The notes: generated by a model from the letters alone, not told the origin. A DNA stretch of 58,420 nt from Leptolyngbyaceae cyanobacterium RU_5_1 (GCA_012034055.1 JAAUSG010000007.1:1-58420); one strand, 5' to 3'; shown: positions 35,140-43,840, numbered from the stretch's first letter. Numbers and translations: made by a program.

Positions 35140-35251
35140 ATCTTACTACGCTGCAATTGCGAAACGAGCTAACCATCGCTGCGAGTACTGCCATGCACCT
35201 GAATACAGAACGTGGACTTGCGATCGCAATCCCCCGCATCACTCTTTATGA
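35136..35251 (+). pseudogene. truncated HNH endonuclease remnant
   Basis: After ATG 35136 a one-base shift leads into YYAAIAKRANHRCEYCHAPEY (35144-35206), the typical N-terminus of small HNH nucleases with the first CxxC zinc pair. The frame then runs into unrelated residues and stops at 35251. The catalytic HNH half is absent. It overlaps the stop of the preceding small gene, as in intact versions of this gene pair. It is non-functional. Confidence 0.55.
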
Positions 35252-35297
35252 TGTAAAGACTACGTGATAGCTCAATATCCACCTCAGTTTATCGTCC

Positions 35298-37567
35298 ATG
35301 CTCAACATCCCTCAGCTGCTCGCAACCGAACTGTCCCTCCGTCTGGCTCAGGTGGAAGCCGCTCTGGTACTCCTGTCTGAAGGAGCCACAGTCCCCTTCA
35401 TTGCCCGCTATCGGAAAGAGCGCACCGGAGAAATGACCGAGGTTCAGTTGCGCCAGCTGCTGGATCGCCACACCTATCTGACGGAATTGGAAGAGCGTAA
35501 GGCAACCATTCTGAACGCGATCGCCGAACAGGGCAAACTCACCGAGGAACTGAAAACCAGGATTGAAACCTGCCTGCAAAAAAACGAACTGGAAGACCTG
35601 TACCTGCCCTACCGACCCAAGCGTCGCACACGAGCTGCGATCGCCCGGGAAAAGGGGCTGGAACCCCTGGCAGACTGGATTCAATCGCTCAATCGCCCCA
35701 ATGCTCCAGCAGGATCTCTAGAGCAGGAAGCCACAAAATACATTGCCCCTGATAAAGGCGTGAACAGTGCAGAAGACGCCCTCAAAGGCGCTGCCGACAT
35801 CCTGGCAGAGGCGGTATCCGAACAGGCAGACCTGCGGGCCTATCTGCGCAACTACCTGGTCAAGTCGGGTCTGTTAACGTCCCGGATCAAACCCGACCAT
35901 CCCGAAGGCAGCACCAAGTTTGAGATGTACCGCCACTATCAAATCTCTGTGAAAGAAGTTGCGCCTCACAATTTCCTGGCGCTGCTGCGCGGTGAGAACG
36001 AGGGAATTCTGACCCTGGAACTTACCTTTGATCAAGACTTCGTGCTCCAGTATTTAGCCACAGAAACCCTGCGCACAAAGGCGGCACCGATCCGACAGTT
36101 TTATCAAGACATGCTGAAAGATGCCTTCAACCGCTTGATGAAAACGTCGCTGATCAGTGCTGTCATGTCAGATCAAAAAGCCTGGGCGGATGAGGAGTCG
36201 ATCAAGACCTTTGAGGCGAATTTACGCGAACTGCTGCTGGCGTCTCCGGCTGGCATGAAACCGACGCTGGGAGTTGATCCGGGCTTCCGCACCGGCTGTA
36301 AAGTAGTCGCGATCGGCGAAACGGGCAAGTTTCTGGAGTACCAGGCGATCTTTCCCCACCAATCGGAAAACCAGCGCCAACAGGCAGCCCGGACTCTGGC
36401 GGGAATGATTCAGAAGCACAAGATTGAACTGATCGCGATCGGCAATGGAACGGCAGGGCGGGAGACCGATACCTTTGTCGGTGAAGTGCTGCAAACCCTG
36501 GAGCAGAAGCCGATTAAGGTGATGGTGAATGAGTCGGGCGCGTCGATTTACTCGGCCAGTCCAGTCGCGATCGCTGAATTTCCCGACTTGGACGTGACGG
36601 TACGCGGGGCAATCAGCATTGCTCGCCGCCTGCAAGACCCCCTGGCAGAACTGGTCAAAATTGACCGAAATCCATCGGGGTTGGGCAGTATCAGCATGAT
36701 GTGGATCAGAAGCGCCTGAAGCAGAAACTGGATGAGACCGTCGAAAGCTGCGTCAACTACGTGGGCGTTGACTTGAACACCGCATCGCGAGAGCTACTCA
36801 CCGTTGTGTCGGGCATCACGCCTGCGATCGCCAATAACATCATCGCTTACCGCGATCAACAGGGTGCCTTTCAAGACCGGCAAGCCTTGCTGAAGGTTGC
36901 CAAACTGGGCCCCAAGGCCTTTGAACAAGCGGCTGGGTTCTTGCGCATTCGCGATGGCAAGCAGCCATTGGACAACACCGCTGTTCACCCGGAGAGTTAC
37001 CGCGTCGTGCAAGCGATCGCCACCGATCTGCAGCTTCCCCTCACCCAGGCTCCCCAACTGGCTGAACGACTAAAAACCACCGACCTGAAACGCTACGTCA
37101 CTGACACCATCGGTGAACCGACCCTGCGCGACATCATCCGAGAGCTAGAAAAGCCTGGCCGTGACCCCCGTGCCCAGTTCACCTATGCCACCTTCCAGGA
37201 CGGCATAAACGACATCGGTGATCTAAACATAGGTATGGAATTGGAAGGCGTGGTCACCAACGTTGCCAACTTTGGAGCCTTCGTCGATATCGGCGTGCAT
37301 CAAGATGGGTTAGTGCATGTCTCCCAACTCGCCGATCGCTTCGTCAGTGACCCGAAACAAATTGTCAAAGTCGGTCAGGTGGTTAAAGTCCGAGTTCTAG
37401 AAGTAAACGAGCAACTGAAGCGAATTAGTTTGTCGATGCGATCGACCAATGGATCAGAAACCACCGTCAGTCGCAGACCCGAAAAGTCCGCCACAAAACC
37501 TGCATCAAAGACTGCACCAAAACCTGCAACATTGGATGATTTAAAGTCAAAGTTCAAGAAGGTTTAG
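35298..37567 (+). pseudogene. tex: Tex-family RNA-binding transcription accessory protein, single-base frameshift
   Basis: The first frame (35298-36719) has the Tex N-terminal HTH (LSLRLAQVEAALVLLSEGATVPFIARYRKERTGEM) and YqgF-like nuclease fold (LGVDPGFRTGCKVV). At about 36665-36672 the expected DPKSIGVGQYQHDVDQKRLK is out of frame; one C appears missing after GAC. The second frame continues with the HhH region (NTASRELLTVVSGITPAIANNI) and the S1 domain (GMELEGVVTNVANFGAFVDIGVHQDGLVHVSQL) to 37567. Tex binds nucleic acid and acts in transcription and translation quality control. If the shift is real, the S1 domain is lost from the main product. It is otherwise full length (~756 residues). 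Confidence 0.88.
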
Positions 37568-37795
37568 AATGAATGGCATTGATTTGAAAAACCGTTTCTC
37601 AATTCTTAGATGGGGCGATCGTACTAAAAACGTACAGATATTTTCTTGAGAATGCCATGTAGCAGAGATATCATGCGAAAAAGGTCAAACACCAAGCTCT
37701 TTGGGGTACGAGTCCCTAGTCAGAAAGCCTCAAGCTATACTTAGGGCTAAAGAGCAGGGATTACTACTTCACCTCTTGAGTTCTATTTTGAGCAG

Positions 37796-37910
37796 CTAGG
37801 AGCTTGTCGGAGAAATGGCTTTGATCCCCCCTACCCCCCTTAATAAGGGGAACTCTCCGGAAGTCCCCCTTATTAAGGGGGATTTAGAGGGATCTCCGAC
37901 AAGCTCCTAG
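37796..37910. mobile_element. 115-bp MITE with 18-bp perfect terminal inverted repeats
   Basis: CTAGGAGCTTGTCGGAGA (37796-37813) is the exact inverse of 37893-37910. The interior has GATCCCCCCTACCCCCC and TCCCCCTTATTAAGGGGGA blocks shared with the edge repeat at 58366-58420 and with 11822-11847. No reading frame is inside. It ends 32 bases before the ParA gene. The remainder of the gap 37568-37795 shows nothing I can name. Confidence 0.75.
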
Positions 37911-37942
37911 TAACCGCGATATTTACAAGAAGACTTGGTGCA

Positions 37943-39013
37943 ATGGTTCAAAAAATTGCCTTATTCAACCACAAAGGCGGAGTCAGTAAGACTACAACCA
38001 CCTTCAACTTGGGCTGGATGCTCGCCTCAAAAGGAAAAAGAGTAATTCTTGTGGACAGCGATCCGCAATGTAATCTCACAGGTATGGCTTTGGGAGAGGA
38101 AACCGAGGATGACGAGGCGAGGATTCAAGAAATCTACAATACGGCTTCAAATATAAAGATAGGATTGGCTCCTGCGTTTGAGGCGCAACCCAGAGCAATA
38201 GAAGCTGTCGATTGTATTCCAGTCCAAGGTCGGGATGATTTATTTCTATTGCCTGGTCACGTTGGTTTTGCCGAATATGAAGTAACACTAGGTATTGCTC
38301 AAGAGTTAAGTGGTTCAATTCAAGCGCTTAAGAACTTGCCAGGTTCTATCAATGATTTATTTGAGAAAACAGCAGCTAAGTTTAATGCAGACTATATTTT
38401 GATTGATATGAGTCCTAGCTTAGGCTCAATTAACCAGAATCTGCTGATGATTAGTGACTTTTTCTTAGTGCCGACTACTGCTGACTTTTTCTCTGTAATG
38501 GCGATCGATTCTTTGGCTAAGGTTCTACCAAGATGGTATGCCTGGGCTAAGTCAGCAAGTTCGCTTCAAATTCTAAAAGAGGCTAATTATCCTTTTCCTG
38601 ATGTTAACCTGCATTTCTTAGGAACGATTGTTCAAAACTATCGAATTATCCGGGGCAAAGAAACGGCTGCATTTCAAACCTGGATCGAGAAGATTGAGAA
38701 AGCTGCCTCTGAAAAGCTGATTCCAACTCTAAGGCAGAGCAATATGCTGCTGCCGAATCAGATTTACAGAGATCAGGGAATTGAAAATAACTTTACACTT
38801 GCGAAGATTTCCAACTTCAATAGCCTGATTGCTCTATCTCAGGAACATCGAACTCCAGTTTATGATTTAACTCCTCAGCAGTTGCGACAGCAGGGAGTAG
38901 TTTTAAAGAAAAACCAGAAGAAGCAAGAAGAGTTTAGAAAAACTTTTTCAGATTTGGCAGACAAAATCATTGCACTCAGCTCTGAAAGCTCCACGTATGC
39001 AGTCAGCGCTTGA
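37943..39013 (+). CDS. ParA/Soj-type P-loop ATPase, partner of a HEPN gene
   Basis: 356 residues. The deviant Walker A NHKGGVSKTTT (signature Lys11, P-loop Lys16) is followed by VILVDSDPQCNLT (A') and YILIDMSPSLG (Walker B), so this is a SIMIBI-class ParA-like ATPase. The C-terminal ~100 residues (GTIVQNYRIIRGKETAAFQTW.., long charged tail KKNQKKQEEFRK) go beyond a minimal ParA. No ParB or centromere-like repeat is nearby, so a chromosome-partition role is unlikely. Its last 17 bases overlap the next gene, which encodes a HEPN protein, implying coupling. The region is A+T-rich with few HIP1 sites, which suggests transfer. ATP-dependent control of the HEPN partner is my inference. Confidence 0.85.
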   Translation: MVQKIALFNHKGGVSKTTTTFNLGWMLASKGKRVILVDSDPQCNLTGMALGEETEDDEARIQEIYNTASNIKIGLAPAFEAQPRAIEAVDCIPVQGRDDLFLLPGHVGFAEYEVTLGIAQELSGSIQALKNLPGSINDLFEKTAAKFNADYILIDMSPSLGSINQNLLMISDFFLVPTTADFFSVMAIDSLAKVLPRWYAWAKSASSLQILKEANYPFPDVNLHFLGTIVQNYRIIRGKETAAFQTWIEKIEKAASEKLIPTLRQSNMLLPNQIYRDQGIENNFTLAKISNFNSLIALSQEHRTPVYDLTPQQLRQQGVVLKKNQKKQEEFRKTFSDLADKIIALSSESSTYAVSA

Positions 39014-39746
39014 CCAATTTCACATCAGCATTGGTCGCGTCCGAGACCTGATTGCACTTCATAATTCTGTCAAAGCTCAAGCCACAGGCGCACTTGACGT
39101 TTCAGACATGTTACGTGCTGCGCTGGTTCTTGCTGTAAGTGCATTGGATTACTATGTGCATGAAGTTGTGACATTGGGAATGCTGGAAATCCATCGAGGA
39201 AACCGTTCTGAGCCAATACCTTCAGCAAACACAACTCAATCGGCATTTTCACGCTTTCAAGTATCGTTGGGTGGTGCGCGTCAAGATCGACTGACAGCGA
39301 TTGATATTGCCTCTTGGCTTGAAGCTGAAATTCAACAAACTCAAGGTTATACATTTTTCCAGCAATCCTACACAGTTTCAGACTTAATCCCCACAATATC
39401 GAGTAGCATCCTGGGTAGGCTAAATAGTACTTCTTGGTTAGAAAGTGAAATTAGGGAGCGTTTAGGATATCAGAGCTTTCAACAAGCAGACAAAATCGCT
39501 GATGCAATCAGATATATCTCAGACAAAAAACTGTGGGATGAGGTGGCTATCCAGATGACTAAATCCCCAAAAGATATTAAGCAGCAACTAAATTCGATTG
39601 TTGATCGAAGAAATAAAATTGCTCATGAAGCCGATATAGATCCAACTTTTAATATTGGAAGCCGATGGAACATCGATGAGGTGCTTGTTGGTGATGCAGT
39701 TGATTTTATTGAGATGCTTGTTGAGAGCATTCATCAAGTACTGTAG
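38997..39746 (+). CDS. HEPN-domain protein (RiboL-PSP-HEPN-like), candidate RNase toxin
   Basis: 249 residues from ATG 38997; an in-frame ATG at 38970 is possible but would enlarge the overlap with the ATPase gene. The N-terminal half is helical (MLRAALVLAVSALDYYVHEVVTLGML). Two related LTAIDIASWLEAEI/STSWLESEI segments occur at about 107 and 145. The C-terminus carries VDRRNKIAHEAD: Arg205-x4-His210 is the HEPN catalytic RNase motif. HEPN proteins are often metal-independent RNases in toxin-antitoxin, abortive-infection and restriction systems. The tight overlap with a ParA-type ATPase suggests a two-component module. Target and trigger are unknown. The motif is clear, but family placement is by eye. 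Confidence 0.75.
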   Translation: MQSALDQFHISIGRVRDLIALHNSVKAQATGALDVSDMLRAALVLAVSALDYYVHEVVTLGMLEIHRGNRSEPIPSANTTQSAFSRFQVSLGGARQDRLTAIDIASWLEAEIQQTQGYTFFQQSYTVSDLIPTISSSILGRLNSTSWLESEIRERLGYQSFQQADKIADAIRYISDKKLWDEVAIQMTKSPKDIKQQLNSIVDRRNKIAHEADIDPTFNIGSRWNIDEVLVGDAVDFIEMLVESIHQVL

Positions 39747-40052
39747 GAATAGCGATTGATAGCAATCCCTGTTGCTCTAACCACTGATTGGTCATTCCCG
39801 TCTGCGTGGCTAACGTCTAGGACTGCGGCAGGCTACGCCAATGACAAGCGCCAAAAGCCTTTCCGACTGATGTCCGTTAAAGTCGCCTGACGCTTTGTTG
39901 TCCCAAGCTTGAGCAGATTGGCACTGCGCGTTCTCGATCTGCGCCACTGCTTCTAGTAATGACCTCCATTAACATCAGGGGTTTGATCCGTCACACATCC
40001 ACCACATATCCAATCTGGTAGGCTGAAGACATTGATTGGGCTAAGTTGACCT
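39747..40052. other. 306-base spacer, no supported gene
   Basis: No full reading frame or strong hairpin is seen. On the minus strand about 39754-39795 reads GMTNQWLEQQGLLSI, which resembles the end of an element-encoded protein but is too short to call. The spacer separates the ParA/HEPN pair from the Uma2 gene and may contain decayed mobile DNA. Confidence 0.4.
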
Positions 40053-40697
40053 ATGACCATTGCGATACACCCTACGGGCACGCAAGCGATCGATCAACCA
40101 ATAAAGCCACTCAGCTTTGACGAGTTTCTCGCCCGTCATGGTGGCGATAACCGCTACGAACTGATCGATGGAGAGGTGTTCGACTTGGAACCAACAGGCC
40201 CGCATGAGGAGGTTGCAGCCTTCATTACTGCAAAGATCTGTGTCCAGATCGATGGAAGAGGCTTACCCTGGTTTGTCCTGCAACGAGGACTATTGCGCCC
40301 TTCTAACATCGATATGACAGCATTTCGACCTGATGTTGCAGTGGTTGATCGAGATCAACTGACCCAAGAACCACTTTGGTCTGACCAGTCGATTCTGACA
40401 CTGGGCAGTTCGATTAAATTTGTGGCGGAAGTTGTGAGCAGCAACTGGCAGAATGATTATGCCCGTAAGGTCGAAGACTACGCAGTTTTAGGCATTTCCG
40501 AATATTGGATTGCAGACTATGCAGGATTAGGGGGGACTCGACAGATTGGCAAGCCCAAACAGCCCACCCTCTCTATTTGTACGCTCGTGAATGGGGAGTA
40601 TGAAATTCAGCAGCTTCGGGGCAATCAGACTATCGTCTCTCTAACCTTCCCAGATTTAAAGCTGACGGCCGAACAGGTGTTGAGGGCTAGCAGGTAA
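40053..40697 (+). CDS. Uma2 family endonuclease (DUF820)
   Basis: 214 residues. PLSFDEFLARHGGDNRYELIDGEVFDLEPTGPHE is the standard N-terminus. The PD-(D/E)XK-like core follows: FRPDVAVVDRDQL, KFVAEVVSSNWQNDYARKVEDYAVLGISEYWIADY, with the Glu and Lys catalytic positions and the Tyr-Trp end. These proteins are massively expanded in cyanobacteria and are presumed nucleases, often linked to selfish or accessory DNA; their biological role is unsettled. The length is normal and no residue loss is seen. It stands alone between two spacers. Confidence 0.88.
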   Translation: MTIAIHPTGTQAIDQPIKPLSFDEFLARHGGDNRYELIDGEVFDLEPTGPHEEVAAFITAKICVQIDGRGLPWFVLQRGLLRPSNIDMTAFRPDVAVVDRDQLTQEPLWSDQSILTLGSSIKFVAEVVSSNWQNDYARKVEDYAVLGISEYWIADYAGLGGTRQIGKPKQPTLSICTLVNGEYEIQQLRGNQTIVSLTFPDLKLTAEQVLRASR

Positions 40698-40926
40698 AAT
40701 TGCTCTGATTCGACTACCCCTTGCACAATCCAACGGCAAACGTCTATGAGTTGTGGCTCGCCATTCAAACGAAATTTTTGGCCCTGTCTCAATTGCACTA
40801 TATGAGTCTTATTCATAGTCCTAAATTGAGTCTGCTAATCTAATTTGAAACCAGTCAAGCAACTTAGGACTTTTGATGAAAATAGGCAAGCGGCTAAGAG
40901 TGTCAACGGTTCAAATGCTATGAGTG

Positions 40927-41002
40927 AAACAGTTAAATAACTACTTGACTATTTCAAAGGGTCAAACTACGATTGAAATCAAACAGTTGTTTAACTACTT
41001 GA
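40927..41002 (+). promoter_or_regulatory. twin operator around a likely promoter for the Old Yellow Enzyme gene
   Basis: Two 22-base direct repeats, at 40927-40948 and 40981-41002, match at 19 positions (AAACAGTT-NNNT-AACTACTTGA). Each has a dyad core: AGTTAAATAACT and AGTTGTTTAACT. The first overlaps a -35-like TTGACT (40945-40950), followed after 17 bases by TACGAT as the -10. The second lies between the -10 and the ATG at 41018. This geometry suggests repression, for example by an ArsR-, HxlR- or TetR-type regulator encoded elsewhere. The rest of the gap 40698-40926 shows no supported gene. Confidence 0.6.
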
Positions 41003-41017
41003 GAACCAGGTATCCTT

Positions 41018-42109
41018 ATGAGCACTGACAACACGCTTCTCTCGCCAGTCAAAGTCGGGCCCTACGAATTGCCGAATCGAATGGTCATGGCTCCCCTGAC
41101 GCGCAACCGGGCAGGTGCAGGACTCGTTCCAATAGACCTGAATGTTACTTATTATACTCAACGAGTCTCTGCCGGACTGATCATTACCGAAGCGACTCAG
41201 ATTTCGCCGCAAGGAATGGGGTACCCAGACACGCCTGGGATCTACTCTCCTGAACAGGTTGCCGGTTGGAAATTAGTAACGGATGCTGTTCACGATCGCG
41301 GTGGTCGCATCTTCCTGCAGCTTTGGCACGTTGGTCGCATTTCCCACCCCTCCCTGCAACCAAACGGCGAACTGCCCGTTGCCCCCAGCGCGATCGCCCC
41401 CGCAGGCACCGCCTCCACCTATCAGGGACCCCAACCTTTTGTCACTCCGCGTGCTCTGGAAACCGATGAAATTCCTGGAATTGTGGAGCAGTATCGCCAG
41501 GGAGCCGAAAACGCTCTGGCTGCCGGGTTCGACGGCGTTGAAATCCACAGCGCCAATGGCTATTTGCTGGATCAATTCCTGCACGACGGCACCAACCAGC
41601 GCACCGATCAGTACGGTGGCTCCATTGAAAATCGCGCTCGCCTGCTGATGGAAGTAACCGAAGCCGTGACAGGAGTTTGGGGCAACAATCGCGTCGGGAT
41701 TCGCCTCGCTCCCAGCGGCACCTTCAACGATATGTCCGACTCCGATCCGAAAGCCTTATTCACCTACGTGGTGGATACCCTCAACGCCTTCGACCTGGCC
41801 TACATTCACCTGGTAGAACCCAGAGCCGACGTCGCTCCCAAAGCCGACTTAACCTCCCACTACTTCCGCTCCATCTACAACGGCACCATTATTTCGGCAG
41901 GCGGGCATGATCGCAAGACAGGTGAGGACGCGATCGCCGCTGGAGACGCTGATCTGATCGCCTACGGCAGACTCTACATCTCCAACCCCGACCTGGCTGA
42001 GCGGTTTGCCCTCAACGCTCCGCTTAATCCTTACGATCGCTCCACCTTCTACGGCGGCACCGAAAAAGGCTACACCGATTACCCCAGCTTGGCTCTTCAA
42101 ACCGCATAG
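41018..42109 (+). CDS. Old Yellow Enzyme / N-ethylmaleimide reductase-like alkene reductase
   Basis: 363 residues, full family length. FMN and active-site motifs: ELPNRMVMAPLTRNRAG, IITEATQISPQGMGYPDTPGIYS, FLQLWHVGRISH, GVEIHSANGYLLDQFLHDGTNQRTDQYGGS (substrate-binding His and Asn) and ISAGGHDRKTGEDAI..ADLIAYGRLYISNPDLAERF (phosphate site). It reduces activated C=C bonds with NADPH and is generally linked to electrophile or xenobiotic stress. The paired operator upstream suggests induction by such compounds. It ends at a strong hairpin shared with the convergent trpE. Confidence 0.93.
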   Translation: MSTDNTLLSPVKVGPYELPNRMVMAPLTRNRAGAGLVPIDLNVTYYTQRVSAGLIITEATQISPQGMGYPDTPGIYSPEQVAGWKLVTDAVHDRGGRIFLQLWHVGRISHPSLQPNGELPVAPSAIAPAGTASTYQGPQPFVTPRALETDEIPGIVEQYRQGAENALAAGFDGVEIHSANGYLLDQFLHDGTNQRTDQYGGSIENRARLLMEVTEAVTGVWGNNRVGIRLAPSGTFNDMSDSDPKALFTYVVDTLNAFDLAYIHLVEPRADVAPKADLTSHYFRSIYNGTIISAGGHDRKTGEDAIAAGDADLIAYGRLYISNPDLAERFALNAPLNPYDRSTFYGGTEKGYTDYPSLALQTA

Positions 42110-42118
42110 ATTACTGGA

Positions 42119-42155
42119 GTAGATGAGCTGACGCTCATGGCGTCAGCTCATCTAC
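42119..42155. terminator. bidirectional hairpin between the alkene reductase and trpE genes
   Basis: GTAGATGAGCTGACG (42119-42133) and CGTCAGCTCATCTAC (42141-42155) form perfect 15-bp arms with a 7-base loop. It starts ten bases after the alkene reductase stop and covers the stop codon of trpE on the other strand. It is well placed to end both convergent transcripts. Confidence 0.7.
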
Positions 42156-43741
42156 TCTAAACAACGAATCGCCTCCAGCATCCCCCTGGCCTTATTCAGG
42201 GTTTCTTCGTACTCCAGTTCAGGAATTGAATCTGCAACCAATCCAGCACCCGCCTGGACACTCACCGTGTGCTTGCCATTGCCCTGACGGCGGACGACCA
42301 TTGTACGGATGGTAATTGCCGTATTCAATTGCCCCTCAAAATCGTAATAGCCATAGACACCGGAGTAGGGACCACGACGACAGGGTTCCAGGTCATGAAT
42401 AATTTCCATTGCCCGGATCTTAGGCGCGCCGCTCACCGTCCCAGCCGGAAAGCAGGCTTTCAGTAAGTCCCAGGCCGTTTTCTCGGGGGCCAATTGTCCC
42501 GTCACATTGCTGACAATGTGCATCACATGGGAATACTGCTCAATCACCATCAGCTCATCGACCTTCACCGTCCCGTGAATGCAGACCCGTCCCAGGTCAT
42601 TGCGCCCCAAATCAACCAGCATCACATGCTCAGCGCGCTCCTTCGGGTCTTGCAGCAAGTCCTCCCCTAGCGCCGCATCTTCCTGAGCCGTTTTGCCACG
42701 CCGACGAGTGCCTGCGATCGGGCGTACCGTAGCAATCGTTGGACTCTCTGGATCAGCGCGTTCTGCCTTCACCATCACCTCCGGGCTGGAGCCAATGATT
42801 TGCCAATCGCCAAAATTGAAGTACGCCATATAGGGCGACGGATTAATCAATCGCAACGAACGATAGAGCGCAAAGGGATCCCCACTGTAATCCGTTGTCA
42901 GCCGTTGAGAAATCACAACCTGAAAAATATCGCCCGCTCGAATGTGCTCCTTAGCAATTTCAACATTGGCGCAGAACTGATCTTTGGTCGTGTTACTGAT
43001 GAACGTGAGGGGTGAGGAGTGAGCGTGTTGCTGCTCTTGTCCTCTCGCTCGCTCTTGATCCCTGATCCCTGGTCCCTGACCCCTAACCTCTGGAGGTGTC
43101 CATTCCAGAAGTCTGGCTTGCTCCGAGAAAGAGGATTGAAGTTTGTTGACGAGTTGGGTAACGCGATCGCAGGCCGCGTGATAAGCAACAGCCAAATCAG
43201 TATTGGGGTCGCGCAGATCGGCATAGGCGATCGCCCAGACCTTCCGCTTCACCTGGTCAAAAATCAGCAGATTATCCACCTGCATCCACAGCCCATCCGG
43301 AAAATCATCCGCTGTTGCCGGATAGATCGGAACTCGTGGTTCAATCCACTTGATCAACTCATAGCCCCAGAAGCCAAACAGTCCACCAATGCCAGGTGGT
43401 AACTGGGGCAAGGTAACCGGATGGTAAGGTTCCAAACAGTGAGCCAGAGCTGCAAATGGATCCCCGGCGAACCCATGAGTAGAGCCGTCCCGGTACGTTT
43501 GAGTTGTCTGCTCTCCCCTTGCCTCCAGCACCCAAAGCGGATCACAACCCAGCAAACTGTAGCGTCCCAGTTTTTCACCCCCTTCTATCGACTCCAGCAA
43601 AAAGCTAAAGGGTTGCCCTGCACACACTCGGTACCAAGCCGACACGGGTGTATCCAAATCAGCAACCCATTCCTGATACACCGGGATAAAGTTGCCGTGT
43701 TTCGCAAGTTCAGCAAACTGAGAAAAGTCGGGAAAAATCAT
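42152..43741 (-). CDS. trpE: anthranilate synthase component I
   Basis: 529 residues from MIFPDFSQFAELAKHGNFIPVYQEW (ATG 43741); an extension to 43813 is repeat-encoded and rejected. The N-terminal domain carries the Trp-binding region (FLLESIEGGEKLGRYSLLG). The chorismate-binding domain includes GDIFQVVISQRL, INPSPYMAYF, IAGTRRRGKT, VDLGRNDLGRVC, FPAGTVSGAPKIRAM and VQAGAGLVADS. It makes anthranilate from chorismate with the TrpG subunit, which is not in this window. Residues ~217-246 are an unusual linker (RGQGPGIRDQERARGQEQQ) encoded by an STRR-type repeat inserted in frame. All catalytic motifs remain. Confidence 0.92.
   Translation of the reverse strand: MIFPDFSQFAELAKHGNFIPVYQEWVADLDTPVSAWYRVCAGQPFSFLLESIEGGEKLGRYSLLGCDPLWVLEARGEQTTQTYRDGSTHGFAGDPFAALAHCLEPYHPVTLPQLPPGIGGLFGFWGYELIKWIEPRVPIYPATADDFPDGLWMQVDNLLIFDQVKRKVWAIAYADLRDPNTDLAVAYHAACDRVTQLVNKLQSSFSEQARLLEWTPPEVRGQGPGIRDQERARGQEQQHAHSSPLTFISNTTKDQFCANVEIAKEHIRAGDIFQVVISQRLTTDYSGDPFALYRSLRLINPSPYMAYFNFGDWQIIGSSPEVMVKAERADPESPTIATVRPIAGTRRRGKTAQEDAALGEDLLQDPKERAEHVMLVDLGRNDLGRVCIHGTVKVDELMVIEQYSHVMHIVSNVTGQLAPEKTAWDLLKACFPAGTVSGAPKIRAMEIIHDLEPCRRGPYSGVYGYYDFEGQLNTAITIRTMVVRRQGNGKHTVSVQAGAGLVADSIPELEYEETLNKARGMLEAIRCLE
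43008..43093. repeat. STRR-like repeat inserted in frame inside trpE
   Basis: The stretch contains GAGGGGTGAGGAGTGAG and TGATCCCTGATCCCTGGTCC-type units, identical in style to the intergenic repeats of this window. It lies in the linker between the N-terminal and chorismate-binding domains and keeps the frame open. Confidence 0.7.
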
Positions 43742-43744
43742 AAG

Positions 43745-43840
43745 AGGGGCTAGGGAATAGGGATTAGGGGCTAGGGGACAGAAAGGTAAGGTGCTGTATA
43801 GTCCGCCATTCAAGCAAAGCGCCAGCGTAACGCACCATCA
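43745..43840. repeat. STRR-like repeat plus partial dispersed inverted repeat (copy B)
   Basis: GGGGCTAGGGAATAGGGATT-type units (43745-43778) lie just upstream of trpE. They are followed by CATTCAAGCAAAGCGCCAGC and GTAACGCACC (to ~43836), a shortened relative of the repeats at 151-220 and 46341-46442. Confidence 0.5.

Noticed and set aside
37943..39013. Chromosome or plasmid partition locus (parAB/parS)
   Set aside because: Only the ATPase is present. The partner gene is HEPN-like, not ParB-like, and no iterated centromere repeats are seen.
40625..40816. Minus-strand frame starting MNKTHIVQLRQGQKFRLNG
   Set aside because: The first part looks protein-like, but it runs antisense into the end of the Uma2 gene and matches no family I know.
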